64,000 nt of DNA from Maratus speciosus (GCA_963932465.1 OZ010787.1:31934087-31998086); one strand, 5' to 3'; shown: positions 1 to 10,957, numbered from the stretch's first letter. Notes: a model not told the origin generated them from the sequence alone. Made by a program: numbers and translations.

Positions 1-140
1 GTCTCCGGATTTTTGAATACCAATATTTCAATACAAAAAATGTTATTTTATTTAATTGGAAATTTAGGCGATTTAACAGAACAACATTTTCTCTAAGATA
101 ATAGTGGTTTGCAAAAAGTCGGAGATTTGCACACTCTGGA
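1..140. mobile_element. Family F palindromic MITE, truncated by window edge
   Basis: The sequence begins inside a short palindromic element related to the copies at 51968-52118 and 54793-54943. The arms read CTCCGGATTTTTGAATACCA and, inverted near 100-135, TGGTTTGCAAAAAGTCGGAG. The centre carries the ATTTAATT motif of its relatives. It is noncoding. The left terminus lies outside the window, so its TSD cannot be read. Confidence 0.75.
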
Positions 141-303
141 TAAAAATATCCTCAACATTCCAACTTGACAAACTCAAGAGAGTAATTAATCGATACGCGA
201 TATTGTATGAAATAAAAAGCATAACATAAGTAACGAGGCAATCTTCTCGTGTGGAAAAGATTTGAAAAAAGGTAACAATAGTGTTTAAAATTCTTGGTGT
301 ATT

Positions 304-693
304 GTTGCTAGTGGGCTGCATTTTTTTAATCTAAATTTTTGGATTAGCACTACATTTTGGAAGGATAAAATTCCATTGTTTTCGCCTAATTATCATGTCA
401 TTAACCCCTTAACGGTCGCATTAAATTACAGTTTAAAAATTCGAATTGCTTATTGGCACCACTATTTTGAAAAACAAATATTCACCTTATTTAATGACAG
501 GTAAAATGATACCATAATAAAGCCAATTGCACTATTTTATAAAACTGGTGGGAAGAAAAAAAATCTGAATAAAAGACTAAGCCCGTGAATATCACGGGAG
601 CGAGAATTAAGGGGTTAAATAAAGAGAATTTTACCGTTTCAAAAATGTGGTGCTGAACAAGGAATCTGAATTTTAAAAAAGTAGCCCACTGAT
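304..693. mobile_element. Family G hAT-like MITE (G1), split by a TTAA MITE
   Basis: The left half (304-400) and right half (619-693) match the other family G copies (1906-3459, 53915-54081): a gtgggctgcatttttttaat end, a GGATTAGCAC-type subterminal motif and an inverted GTAGCCCACTG end. It is interrupted at its central TTAA by the element at 401-618. The termini are eroded and no clear 8-bp TSD remains in this copy. Confidence 0.7.
401..618 (+). mobile_element. Family D TTAA MITE (D1)
   Basis: A noncoding element bounded by TTAA at 401-404 and 615-618, with ends CCCCTTAACGGTCGC and GCGAGAATTAAGGGG. It contains subterminal CACCACTATTTTG and inverted AAAACTGGTGGGA. TTAA duplication plus CCC-starting ends is typical of piggyBac-type mobilisation. 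Copies D2 (1645-1857) and D3 (39272-39498) lie in the window. It sits inside family G1, whose other copies show an unoccupied TTAA at the same place. Confidence 0.85.
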
Positions 694-829
694 CTCACCC
701 CATATCTTAAGTGCGCACCTCTGCTATACCATTACGCCATTATTAATCTTTATTATCTCTTAAATTTTGAATCCCTTACGTTAAAATAATCCTTTGTCGT
801 TGCAAAACAAATTGTAATGTAAATATATA

Positions 830-956
830 CAGGGCTGCTACTGGCGGCAATTTCTTAATTCTATTACGCACCACAAAAAACAAAAACAAAATTCTTTTCA
901 AAACAAAATTCTTTTACATATGCTTTGACAACATTTTGTTGCCTGTGGCAGCCCTG
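830..956. mobile_element. Family W palindromic MITE (W1), hAT-like ends
   Basis: A palindromic element with ends CAGGGCTGC and GCAGCCCTG and an internal ACGCACCACAAAA motif. Related copies are at 35148-35351 and 47119-47295. The ends resemble hAT termini. The flanks are TATATA-rich, so an 8-bp TSD cannot be read unambiguously. Confidence 0.65.
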
Positions 957-1644
957 GTATATATGATCTTCGTATCACTTTTCTTTTTCTTTTACAAGAA
1001 ACGTCAATTATTTCAATTCTGTGATACTGCCTGTATGATTTTTCTATCATTTAAAGAAGTATAATCCAGTGCTTACAGCATTTTAAGAAGTTGTTCTGAT
1101 AGAACACGGTTTTTATTCATTAAAAATTGGTCATCTTATAAATCCCCCCCTTCCTCTTTTATATATATTTTTTTCTAAATTGTCACATTTGTTATTTTAT
1201 TAATTAATTAGAGCTTAAAGAGTTACATACATTTATTAGAATTACTTTTAAAAATTCCGTCCTACTTGTCATTTTGCTGTTGCAGTAACTAATCAATTAC
1301 CTAAATGCCTAATCCCACACCCACCTGAAAAAAATTCGTCAAAGTTTTCCATCTAGTAATTTTCCACGAATATTTGCCTTATTTGAATATTCTACATTAC
1401 CGAAACTTCTGAATGGGTTGGCAGATATTACATGATGTTCTGTTGGAGTTTGACCCTTACCGGCGCGATTTAATTCTATTTATAAACTGATGAAATAATG
1501 GACTGACACCAGAATTTATAAACAAAGTTATTAGAAAATACGAACTTGCTTATTTTCACGAACGTTATAAAATGAAAATTTTAATTAAAAATTCATGGTG
1601 CCGAATGTCAGTTTTGGAATTAAAATTAGGATTCCTTTTTCAAA

Positions 1645-1857
1645 CCCCTTAATTCTCGCTCCCGTCATATTCTCGGGCTGTGTCTTTTACTCAAATTGTT
1701 TGATTCCCACCAGTTTTATAAAATAGGGAAATTGGGTATATTTTGGTATTGTTTTTACTGTCATTAAATAAGGTGAATATTTCATTTTTATAAAAGTGGT
1801 GCCAATAAGCAATTTGAATTTTTCAACCGTAATTTAATTCGAGTGTTAAGGGGTTAA
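1645..1857 (-). mobile_element. Family D TTAA MITE (D2)
   Basis: Inverted relative of the 401-618 element: ends CCCCTTAATTCTCGC at left and GTTAAGGGG followed by TTAA at right (1854-1857). It keeps the CCCACCAG and GTGGTGCC subterminal motifs. The left flank is CAAA rather than TTAA, so one side of the TSD has decayed. Confidence 0.75.
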
Positions 1858-1905
1858 GGACACCGCCCTCGAAAGGTTTAAATGACCTAATTCATAGCTG
1901 CCAAC

Positions 1906-3459
1906 CAGTGTTGCCACCAGGCTACATTTTTTTAATTCAGATTTATTGATTGCCACAACTTTTTGAAACGGTAAAATTACCTTTGCTTTCGCCTTAATTA
2001 ATATGTCATTAAATAAGACGCATTTTACCATTTCAAACTAGTTGGATGTGCCAGTCCCAAAACTTTCTTCTATCTTATACGTAATATTTCAAAAACTAGT
2101 TACACATGTTAATACTTCAATATTTTTAGTTCAATACTATACCAACTTTGATTTTCATCTTAAATTTCTGCTTCAGTCAATTAAACGGACGAAAAAAGAG
2201 TTAATCAATATCATGATGTTTGTTAAAATTAATATTTTTTCCTTATTCTGTTGTTATCAGATGTTTGCGAAAGCCGGGTTAGCAAAAAGCGAGTTCCCGC
2301 CTCTGCACGAGCCGCCGATGAACAACAGAACTACAAAAAGTCAAGAAAAGCATACAAAAATCTCTTCCACAGAGTCACTTTACCGCGCAATATTTCCAAA
2401 TTCAAGGAGAACCTGTTGGCCAAAGACAAAAACATGCACGAAATTGGTTAAATTGTATGCATAATTTTATACACTTTTCGATGGTACAATAAAGAAAATG
2501 GCACAAACATAGCTATTACATCGCCCCCCTTCCGGCAGATTTTTTTTAAATTCAGGGAGGACTTGTTTGCCATAGCAAGAAACGTACACAAAAAATTTGG
2601 TTCAATTCTATGCATAACTTCATACAATTTTCGATGGCGCAATAATGAAAATAGTACATACATTGCAATTACAGCGTCCCCTTCCGGCGGAATTTTTCCA
2701 AATACAGGGAGGATTTTCGTGCCATAACGAAAAACAAACAAAAAATATTTGGCTCAATGCTATGCATACACTTTCATACACTTTTGGATGGTACAATATT
2801 CAAAATCGCAATAACAGCGCCCCCTAGCGGCGATTTTTTTCCAAATTCAGAGAGGATCTGCTTTCCATAGCCAAAAACTTAAAATAAAAATTTGGTTTAA
2901 TTCTATGCATAACTTCATACACTTTTGGATGGTACAATATTCAAAATCGCACAAAAATTGCTGTTACAGCGCCTCCTACCGGTGATTTTTTATTCAAATG
3001 CAGGGAGGACCGACTTTCCCTATCCAAAAACTTAAAATAAAAATTTGGTACAATTCTATGTTTAACTTGATACACTTTTGGATGGTACAATATTCAAAAT
3101 CGCACAAAAATCGCTATTACAGCGCCCCTACCGGCGAATTTTTTCCAAATTCAGGGAGGATCTGCTTGCCTTAGCCAAAAACTTAAAATAAAAATTTGGT
3201 TAAATTTTATGCATAACTTCATACACTTTTTTATAGTACAAGGGCGACAGACAGACGGACACACGGACAGACAGACATTTTCTATAAACATGTTTTTTGG
3301 GATCTCTGACCCCTAAAACGTGTAAATCCGCCGAAAGCCGGAAGTCGAAAAAAATTTCGTTTACAATACTTTCTTCTATTGAAGATAGAAGAAAGTAAAA
3401 AGTTGTGCCAATCAAGAATCTGAATTTAAAAAAAAAATGTAGCCCATCTGGCAACACTG
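1906..3459. mobile_element. Family G hAT-like MITE (G2) carrying a Helentron
   Basis: Ends are CAGTGTTGCC (1906) and GGCAACACTG (to 3459), typical hAT-type termini. It is flanked by a perfect 8-bp duplication CTGCCAAC (1898-1905, 3460-3467) generated inside the end of family E1. The MITE halves are 1906-2036 and 3398-3459. The interior is a Helentron-like element inserted between TTTCAAA and AAAAAGTTGTGCC, a site uninterrupted in G1 and G3. Confidence 0.85.
2038..3397 (-). mobile_element. DINE-1-like non-autonomous Helentron, copy 1
   Basis: Reverse-oriented copy of the elements at 23716-25461 and 25696-27522. Reading the minus strand, it starts with a hairpin (ACTTTCTTCTATCTTC plus its inverted arm), then a GTCY-type microsatellite (3238-3277). 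About six diverged central repeats of about 150 bp follow (roughly 2480-3230). It then has a second AAGATAGAAGAAAGT and a 3' hairpin (TTGGGAT...ATCCAA) followed by CTAGT. This order (subterminal inverted repeat, microsatellite, central tandem repeats, stem-loop, CTRR-type end) is that of DINE-1/Helentron derivatives. Open frames across the repeats are not genes. Confidence 0.8.
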
Positions 3460-3724
3460 CTGCCAACCTTCCACTAATCTTCCGTAATGCCTGGATTAAT
3501 TTGACCCAGGTTAACCATATTTCGAACCAGTAAATTAATTTTATGAATCTTTATTTAATTCCAGGTTTCTACGTGGAACATATTTAATTTCATTCCTTAA
3601 AAAAATTTCTGGTTCGAAACGTACTAAACGAGGGTAAAATTAACACAAGTATTACGGAAGATTAGTTTGAGGTTGGCACCTATGCTAATTGTTGATAATG
3701 TTGATAATCTCAAGATAATTTGTC

Positions 3725-3960
3725 CTTAACTCTTTCAGGGGCACAGTGCTTCTATTCAAAAAACGCTGAAATGAATGAATGACACCAGTAATTGCAAACA
3801 AATGTTTTTGGAATTAAGTAACCCCCCCCCCCCCCCCACACACACACACACACGTTCTGAATATCAGGGAAATTTTCATTCAAAATTTCTTGTGCCAAAG
3901 TGGGATTTAGGAATTAGAATTAATTGGTCAAAAATTAAACCACCACACTTTAAGGTGTAA
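3725..3960. mobile_element. Family C-like TTAA MITE with poly-C/(AC)n tract
   Basis: It starts TTAACTCTTTCAGGGGCAC at 3725 and resembles family C elements (20328-20517, 34914-35123), with internal GACACCAG and CCACCACACTTTA. It is interrupted near 3823-3853 by a homopolymeric C run followed by (CA)n. The right boundary is uncertain. Confidence 0.5.
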
Positions 3961-4005
3961 AATGAAATCTTTTCGCTATTTATTGCACGTAAGAATGAAT
4001 TTATA

Positions 4006-4043
<38 letters not shown>

Positions 4044-5050
4044 TTACCATTTATTTGACTAAGCGCAACTTGACTCTCAATTTTTATTCAGATCAACATT
4101 AATATTTTTTTTCTACATTTATTTTAGTAGTGTATTTATATTACAACTTGTAAAAAACATACTGTAGTGCATGGACTACACAAAATAATTAGATTTCTAA
4201 AGATAAAGTAGGTCTCTAAATACATTCCGAAACAACATTCTTACTTGAAGGAAAATATTCGTCATTGATTAAATAAATATTTCACCAGAACATATGGGAA
4301 GAAGTATCTGCTTATTAATTCCGCAAAAGTTTCCCACCCAGTAACAATTCACTAAAGTTAACCTTATTTCTAAATTCCATGTTGCCACAAATTCTGAATT
4401 GATTGGAAGGAGATTTAAAATCAAAATAATTAAAAATATTTCTGCTTCCAGTTAAAATTACTTAATTCATAAGAATTTCAGAATTATTTTTTGAAAAGAA
4501 AATTGTTTTGCTATTTATTGCACTTAGAAGGTTTTTATTTTCAGTTAAATTATCTAGCAATTTTTTTCTATTTTTTATTTCCTAACAATATTAATGTAAA
4601 GCTTGGTGAGTGTGTTTCAGGACTAAGTGAATAGAGACTTGATATAAAATCCAAGAAAATGGCCTTACATCCATGGCACGCTTGAAGACATTTCATAAAA
4701 TATCTGCTCGCGCAAACGACTAAAACTTGTGTGTACTTGTGCAAACATCATGGTACATAATATTTCAAACTTCACTCACCATCATTTAAAAACACAGATG
4801 AAAGGATAAAGAATTAAAATAAAGTGTTTAATATAGTCCCCTTTTTGAAAAATACGCCATTTTGAAAATTAAGGTGCTACAAAAGCTGTCCAAAAAATAT
4901 TTTTAAAATCTCTGTTCAGTATCATAAGAGATATTATCGTAACTGGGCAGAATTAATTACCCTTCTAGAAGCAATATTGCCTTATCAGTAAGCAATAATG
5001 AAAGTAATCTAATATTTAAAAATTTTATAAACGGTTCCAAATTCCGTGAT
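3961..5050. other. AT-rich intergenic DNA
   Basis: No coding frame, RNA gene or mobile element ends are recognised. A (TA)n microsatellite lies near 4009-4036. I see only AT-rich noncoding sequence. Confidence 0.6.
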
Positions 5051-5056
5051 CCTTCT

Positions 5057-5271
5057 TCAACCCTTTGCGCTCGGCGTCTATTACACAAATTTTATTCGCC
5101 CTGTACCACTTTTTAAAAAGGAATTTCTTTCAAGTACACAATTTCAAAAATGCTCTGATTAAATAAGGTACATTTTATTTTCATTTATTACTGGTGCCCA
5201 AACAAATTTTGCAAAGAAAGATTATGTCTCCGCTCCGGAGCCCTCGAGTGCAAAGGGTTAATTTTATAAAC
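5057..5271 (+). mobile_element. Family L TTAA MITE (L1)
   Basis: Ends CCCTTTGCGCTCGGCG and GAGTGCAAAGGG with TTAA at 5268-5271 (left flank TCAA). Subterminal GTACCACTTTTTAAAAAG and TTACTGGTGCCC, with a central GATTAAATAAGG. Relatives: the dimer at 17464-17893 and 33217-33424. Confidence 0.75.
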
Positions 5272-5410
5272 CGGAGGTGGCCAACTGTGGCACGGCGGAT
5301 ACCACTAAAATTTTACAGAAAAAGTCGACTTCTTGAATCGCAGAGATTCGATGATTATATAAGGCAATTATTACTGTAAAATTTTAGCGGTGTGAAGCGT
5401 GCCACAATAA
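5272..5410. mobile_element. Short palindromic MITE with GTGGCACG ends
   Basis: Arms CTGTGGCACGGCGGATACC and, inverted, GTGTGAAGCGTGCCACA, with internal ACCACTAAAATTTTAC and GTAAAATTTTAGCGGTG. Flanks share ATAAACC on both sides. The left end carries extra bases (GGAGGTGGCCAA), so the exact TSD is uncertain. Any reading frame across it is fortuitous. Confidence 0.65.
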
Positions 5411-5737
5411 ACCATACATAATTTCACACGGAGAACATTTAGAATAATGATCATTGGCGTATAATTTTCATATCGAAATTAATTTTCTTCAGAATTTACT
5501 TGTTGCTTCTGCCGCTCTTCAAGTTCTTGTTATTCTTCTTATGAGGGTTTTAGTCATTTCTAGTAGCAATATATGTTCAATGAATAAAAAGATGTGTTAG
5601 CTTTTGTAGTAGTATGAGTTGATTTATAGGAAATTTTGTGAATTCGCTTTAACAATTCACGTTTGTTTCAGAAATTTTTTGTGGGGCAAGAAATGTGAAA
5701 TTTGAGAATTTCTAAAGGGACGAATTTGGGATTAGAA

Positions 5738-5885
5738 CAGGGATGATATTTCTTCGCTTTTTGTATACCAAAATAATATTAGAGAAAATGTTGTTCTCTT
5801 AAATCGCAGTATTTTCCGATTAAATAAAGTAACATTTTCTCAAAATTTATACTGATATGGAAAAAGTGGAGAAATCTCATCCTTG
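5738..5885. mobile_element. 148-bp hAT-like MITE with perfect 8-bp TSD
   Basis: Ends CAGGGATGATATTTCT and GAAATCTCATCCTTG, with internal TATACCA and TGATATGGA arms and a central GATTAAATAA. The flanks are an exact 8-bp duplication GATTAGAA (5730-5737, 5886-5893). CAGGG ends with an 8-bp TSD point to the hAT superfamily. Confidence 0.85.
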
Positions 5886-5893
5886 GATTAGAA

Positions 5894-6785
5894 GTAATAA
5901 AAACACGTTGGCCACGCCTGGCATATCGATGAAGCTGATGTATTCTATAGAGCATTTGACGTATTTTCAGGCATCAGAATATATTTGGTATCAGGTATCA
6001 GAATCTATATTTGAATAAAAGTCATAAGCAGTTATTGCTTCAATTATTATTATTGAAAATCAATGCACTAAAAGACGCTAAAAAAGGTTTTAGTGTCTGG
6101 TTTTAGAATTCATAAAATTTATGGTGTCCCAATATAATGCCCAGAGATCTTTAGATTGTTGTTTATTTTCGCTGTAGGATTTTTGCTGTCTGTTTTGAGG
6201 TTTTAATTTCCTATGACTGTTCTAGACTTTGTATGAACCCGACAAAGTGTCAGGCATTTGCAAAAGCAACTTTTTAATCAAATGTTCCTCATACATGGCA
6301 GCTCTGAATATCTATCTGCTTGAATTTTGCATGTATAATATACACTTATACTTGAAACACACTTACACTTTAACTTAAATTTTGTATTGAATGTGTCTCA
6401 TTACCGAATCCATTTTTAAACTGGTAAAATGACAGGTAAATATTAGATGTGAAACAAAAAGAAATCCGATTTAAAAAGATAAAGTAGCCATTTCCTTAGA
6501 GTTCTGAATAATTTCTAAATTTGAACGAAAATATTCACAATTTAATATAAACATTCAACTAATTCTTAAAGGAAGAAGCATCTGTTTATTAATATTCAAT
6601 ACGGCGAATTCTAACGAGTAACTAAGCTTAACCTTATTTTAAAATTGCACATCAACAAATATTCTGAAATGAATAGGAGATTAAAATCATGATATCTAAA
6701 ATATTTTCTTTGGAGTTACAAATAAAATGTTATTCGTTTTATAATATTACAGTAATTTTACAAAGATTTTTTTTTTTAGATGTAG
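5894..6785. other. AT-rich intergenic DNA
   Basis: No supported gene or element ends. It contains scattered short AT-rich repeats only. Confidence 0.55.
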
Positions 6786-7190
6786 GAGGTGTCCCGCGTA
6801 AATCGGGGCTCCAAGCTCTCGGGACGCTAGTATTTTAAAGTAATTTTCTTCGCCTTATCTAATAGCAGAATTTTCTGTGATTAACCCTTAATTGCATGAA
6901 TTATTCTTTTGGAATTGTGTTTTTTATTTTTATATTAAGGATTAGACACCAGAAATCTTAAGATAGATTTTTAACTTTATTTAGTAGAATATTTTTGTAA
7001 TTTTTAGAGAATTAACATTGCTATATAAATATAGTGGTTGTAAGAACTTAATTTATGTATTAAAAATTAAATAAAAAGGTGATGGGAATTTACATCACTA
7101 TGCAATTAAGGGTTAAAGAGGACGAAATAAACTGTAAGAAATAGGTGGTGTCCGGAGCATTTGAAACCTTGATTTACGCGGGACACCTGG
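6786..7190. mobile_element. Palindromic MITE with GGTGTCCCGCG ends, interrupted
   Basis: Left end GGTGTCCCGCGTAAATC and right end GATTTACGCGGGACACC form a perfect 17-bp inverted pair. The element is split by the TTAA MITE at 6881-7116. The right flank reads CCTGGCAACACTA, suggesting the original end may have been a hAT-like TAGTGTTGCCAGG; the left counterpart is eroded. Confidence 0.75.
6881..7116. mobile_element. TTAA MITE nested in a palindromic MITE
   Basis: TTAA at 6881-6884 and 7113-7116 flank CCCTTAATTGCATG and CTATGCAATTAAGGG. Internal GACACCAGAAATC. It is inserted into the GGTGTCCCGCG element, whose halves rejoin if one TTAA copy and the insert are removed. Confidence 0.8.
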
Positions 7191-8129
7191 CAACACTAGA
7201 TATAGTGTACCCTTAATAAATATTTTTTCATACAGTAGACATGATATATAAAGATAATATACGATAAGGGACCTTCGATTACTACGTCCACAACATAAAC
7301 CCAAATCTTTACCAATTCACAAAGCGTTTTTTTTTTTATCCTTTACAATAACAAAATAGAGCAGACATTCCCCTTTCACCAATTTCTGTTTTTTCCTACC
7401 AATATCTGTTTGACTTTGAAAGGACGTAGAGAAAGCTTAAATGTTTCGGAATATTCTGTAAAACAAAAAAATATTTACTACTTAAAATTAGCACTATTTT
7501 GTCCTTCAAGAAAAAAATATTGTAGAACATTACACAATTTCTTTGCATAGATTTATTTTAAATGGTGTCTTCTGTGCCTTTTCTGGCAACAAATTTTAAA
7601 GATGCATTACCTCTGACTAATTATAATTCATGCTTGTTATTTCGTTGTACAATTTGAATGTTTTTCGAATATCTGTATCTTATTATATGAAAGTAAAAAT
7701 GTATGTTAACCCGTTAGTAGTCGCGCGTTGGTCTTTTCCCCGCCCGAAATTCGTTATCTTCCTGTAACTCATTTCCCGTTAAAGTTACGATAGCGAAATT
7801 CCGTGTAGCTGACCTTGAGTGTTCACACTCTTGTGTAGTAAAATTACAAGTCATTCCTGCTATTTCTTCGCATTTTATCGCATTCTTAATTTTCAATCGG
7901 TCTAAATGACCGCGTTGCGACCACTTGCGTTAGTTGAATTTTTCCCCCTCGTGTTCATCCTTTCCCATTTCCGCGAATTCTGTGGGGGAAAGTTTCTTCG
8001 AAGTACCGACTCTCTGCCTGGTGTTATTTCGTTTTTCTTTCTTTCAGCTATTTTACCCGTCCATAGAATACTTTTTTTACTTTTAGAATGTGACTTAAAA
8101 TTGTTTTATTATATTAGTTGTGAAGTCAG

Positions 8130-8502
8130 TTCGCACAAAAAACTGATGGATGGTCACTTACATTTTTTTTTTCATTGTCAAGTATTGCTAGAATAAATTC
8201 TCAAATTGATAATCGTTTAAATATGGAAAAAAAAGGGAAATTCGTCATCATTATTTGAAAGAACTTGTTTTCCATTTATTAACGGAACATATAAATGAAT
8301 GAAAACAGACAATACCACTGCCAAACCATTAAAAAAGAGAGAAGAGAATTTTGTGGGAATCAGTAAAAAAATTGCCGTGTCTCCAAAATCTGTAAATTAT
8401 CGTTTTTGTACAATAAAACAAATTCGAAAGATAAAACAATTTTCTCAGAAATGTAGTATGTATATCTGCGAAGAATATACATATAATGTATTTGTACAAT
8501 AA
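8130..8502 (+). pseudogene. piggyBac transposase C-terminal relic
   Basis: The frame at 8299-8502 ends with a Cys-rich segment (YRFC, KQIRK, QKCSMYIC) whose spacing resembles the C-terminal zinc-binding ribbon of piggyBac transposases (RxC, IRK, KC-x4-C). Upstream in another frame near 8235-8297, REIRHHYLKELVFHLL resembles the FRxxLxxxL stretch before the ribbon. FFFHC near 8165 resembles the FFHLLD segment. At least two frameshifts and several lost cysteines are present, and the DDD catalytic core is absent. The match is by pattern, so confidence is moderate. Confidence 0.5.
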
Positions 8503-9773
8503 GAAAAATAATGAGAATTTTATAATGTAGGTTAGAAATTACGCAAATAAAAATCTCTTTTGGATAATTCAGTGAATGTTTATACTATGATTTTAAAAAA
8601 TACTTTAAGTATTTTTCTAAAATTTATCTATTGTTAAATTTTCATACTGTAAGTAAAAATACATTTTTTTTAACAATGCCGCAGAAAATGTTTGTTTTTA
8701 TTATTATTGAAATCCAATAGAGGCTTGGGGACGGTATCTGACAAATTTAAATTTGTTGTCCTTCATCAATTGTTCAAACTATTTTTCAGAATAATGTTTT
8801 CCAGAATATGAGAGAAAATTCATTTAAATTAAATTATTGCTGCATATTTATAATTTCGGAGAAAATTTTCTTATTGTTTTTATTATTTTAATGAATGTTA
8901 TTATAAAACAATAAATTATAACATTAATACCTTATTATGAAATGTACAATTGAATATATTTTTTAATTAAATAATTGCTGTAAAATACATCTCTATTAAG
9001 ATGAACCTTTCAGTGATTCTATTAATTAAAATAATTTATCCATCTTAGGATTTAAATCTACAATTGCAAATGTATTTAAATTAAATATATAATTTCGATA
9101 ACTTATTTATTATTTGCATTATATAAGCGAAGTTCGTATCCAGAGTTTTTATTCAAGGGCGCTGCTCCCACCCTGAAATAAGTAGAGAAACTACAAATCG
9201 TGCATTTTCATTAGAAACATGCATTTAATCGCAAAATCTCGCGACCCCCCACCTCAACCCCCTCATACACACACAGACACCCCACAAAATAAATAAATAA
9301 ATAAAACGTAGTTACAACATTTACATTTATAATTTCGAAGTTAAGTATTTTTTACCTTTTTCTTTATTATATATATATATATATATATATAATTATACAT
9401 TTTTAATAATATTTGGTTTATGTGGTGTTTGTGATTTCATAATTATTGGTCATTTTCATTATTTTTCAATGGTATTATTGTACAGAAAGTTTATATATAT
9501 ATATACATATATATTGTCTTTAATTGTTTATTGCATCAAATTTGATGGTTTTTCATATGTTTTAAATGAATTAATCGTCCGCAATATGCTGGTGAATTAG
9601 TGGTATTGTATTTGATTTTCTGTTGCATGTCATAGGCTCCATTTTTACTTTCAGTTTAATTGTTCAATTTAATGTCAGTGTAATATATTGATGCTAAATG
9701 TATTAATTTTATTTTATTAAATCGATAGAGAGTCCCGGAGTATCATAAAAATCTACCTGACTCTGCTTGTGTC

Positions 9774-9776
<3 letters not shown>

Positions 9777-9828
<52 letters not shown>
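9777..9828 (+). repeat. A52 homopolymer, possible retroposon tail
   Basis: An uninterrupted run of about 52 A follows CTGCTTGTGTCCTT. A plus-strand poly(A) tail of a retroposed sequence is possible, but no recognisable LINE or SINE body or TSD is seen upstream. Confidence 0.5.
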
Positions 9829-9830
<2 letters not shown>

Positions 9831-10213
9831 CTATTACGAATTTAGATTCATATTCGTAAATGTTTTCCTACTAATTATTGATTCATAGTAACATCAGAAA
9901 TTCAATCAAATCATTTACTATTTACTTTTAAGTATTTATGCAAAACGAAGAAAGAGTTATAAAAACATTTATCTAGATGCCAACTGAATATATACTTAAG
10001 CGAAATAAATAATTGCTGTAAAAAGTTGTAAAATGAATAATTGCTGTAATCTTTTAAAGTTCAGTCAATATTTTCCCCCTACGTTATCCGTTTTCGATCA
10101 TCTGATAACACCGGCAAGTTTCCCCTTCGTTTTCGGCCTGCTGGTAACGGCGGCAAATGGACCGACCGCGACTACTAACGTTCTAAAAAATGTCACGACT
10201 ACTCTCGGGTTAA

Positions 10214-10957
10214 ATTATTTTCCTAACAAATAATTTTTTTTTCTGAAATTCGAATTTTTAACAATTAAAAAATGCCATAAGTATTATATTTTTAAAGATT
10301 TTTAGAGATTTTCAGCTTTATTATTTTATGTAATCGAAAATTATCTGAATGTAAATTATTTTATTTTGGATAAAGAGAACATTTTGATATAAATTTCTGT
10401 AGAATTTTATTTTTATAAATTTTATCTGGCTAACTACAAACTTCTTAACAATACTTATTATAGAGATCACCGTTTATAATGATAAGCGTTGGCTATACAC
10501 AAAATTTTTATTTTGTGTTTGTGCTTTCCAGCATTACTTCTTATTCAAAGTACACATATATTACTTTTCGGTTTATACAAACTTTTATACAAAATACAAA
10601 AATTATTGAGCAAATTTAGTTTTACACTTCACAGGGGATTGATGCATTTATGCGTCTTTTATGAAACTGTCGTTCAGAATTCTAAATTCTCCCCAGAAAT
10701 TTTAAATAGTTATTTTTAGATATTATAATGATATATCTTTAGTGAATAAAATAAAGGGGAAATTATGCTAAACATTTTCTGGTGTGAACTAAAAATTTCT
10801 GAATAAAAATACCCGAAAGATTTTGCAGAACTTTTTACGGCTTGTATCAGGATTTCCTGTTTGGCAGTTTTTTAATTACGAACATTTTTACGCTTTCCTA
10901 CCAGAAATTGCCTGTAATATTCCTTTTTATATTTCATTTCGAACATTTAGTGATAGT
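10214..10957. other. AT-rich intergenic DNA
   Basis: No supported feature. Short reading frames here have no domain or codon signal that I can see. Confidence 0.5.

Larger units (their letters stand above)
1893..3684. mobile_element. Family E palindromic MITE (E1) split by nested insertions
   Basis: The element starts CATAGCTGCCAAC at 1893 and ends GGCACCTATG at 3684. It is flanked by an exact 6-bp duplication CTAATT (1887-1892, 3685-3690). All but about 230 bp of the interval is later insertion: hAT-like G2 (1906-3459), itself carrying a Helentron. The surviving body (3460-3684) has the family features TCTTCCGTAAT, TTCGAACCAG, inverted CTGGTTCGAAACG and ATTACGGAAGA. Confidence 0.85.
7706..10213 (+). 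mobile_element. TTAA-bounded 2.5-kb piggyBac-like element, decayed
   Basis: TTAA (7706-7709, 10210-10213) flanks related ends: CCCGTTAGTAGTCGCG at left and CGACTACTCTCGGG at right. A second inverted copy of the left end, CGCGACTACTAACG, lies about 30 bp inside the right terminus, like the terminal plus internal repeats of piggyBac ends. The length fits an autonomous piggyBac, but only a degenerate C-terminal coding relic (8130-8502) is visible. The rest is AT-rich, with microsatellites near 9367-9391 and a long A tract, so the interior has been deleted or replaced. Confidence 0.6.

Noticed and set aside
401..618. CRISPR-like interpretation of the repeated palindromes across the window
   Set aside because: The repeats are dispersed, have TSDs and lack regular spacers; the genome is clearly eukaryotic.
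700..735. tRNA-like sequence (complement of TGCTATACCATTACGCCATT)
   Set aside because: It has a plausible A-box but no complete cloverleaf or B-box (GGTTCGAATCC-type) at the right distance.
2042..2464. 140-codon frame on the plus strand
   Set aside because: It spans the Helentron 3' end and central repeats; the same peptide pieces occur in other frames of the other copies.
7906..8196. 96-codon frame rich in Phe/Leu
   Set aside because: Composition is that of AT/T-rich DNA; the piggyBac-like signal lies downstream and in other frames.
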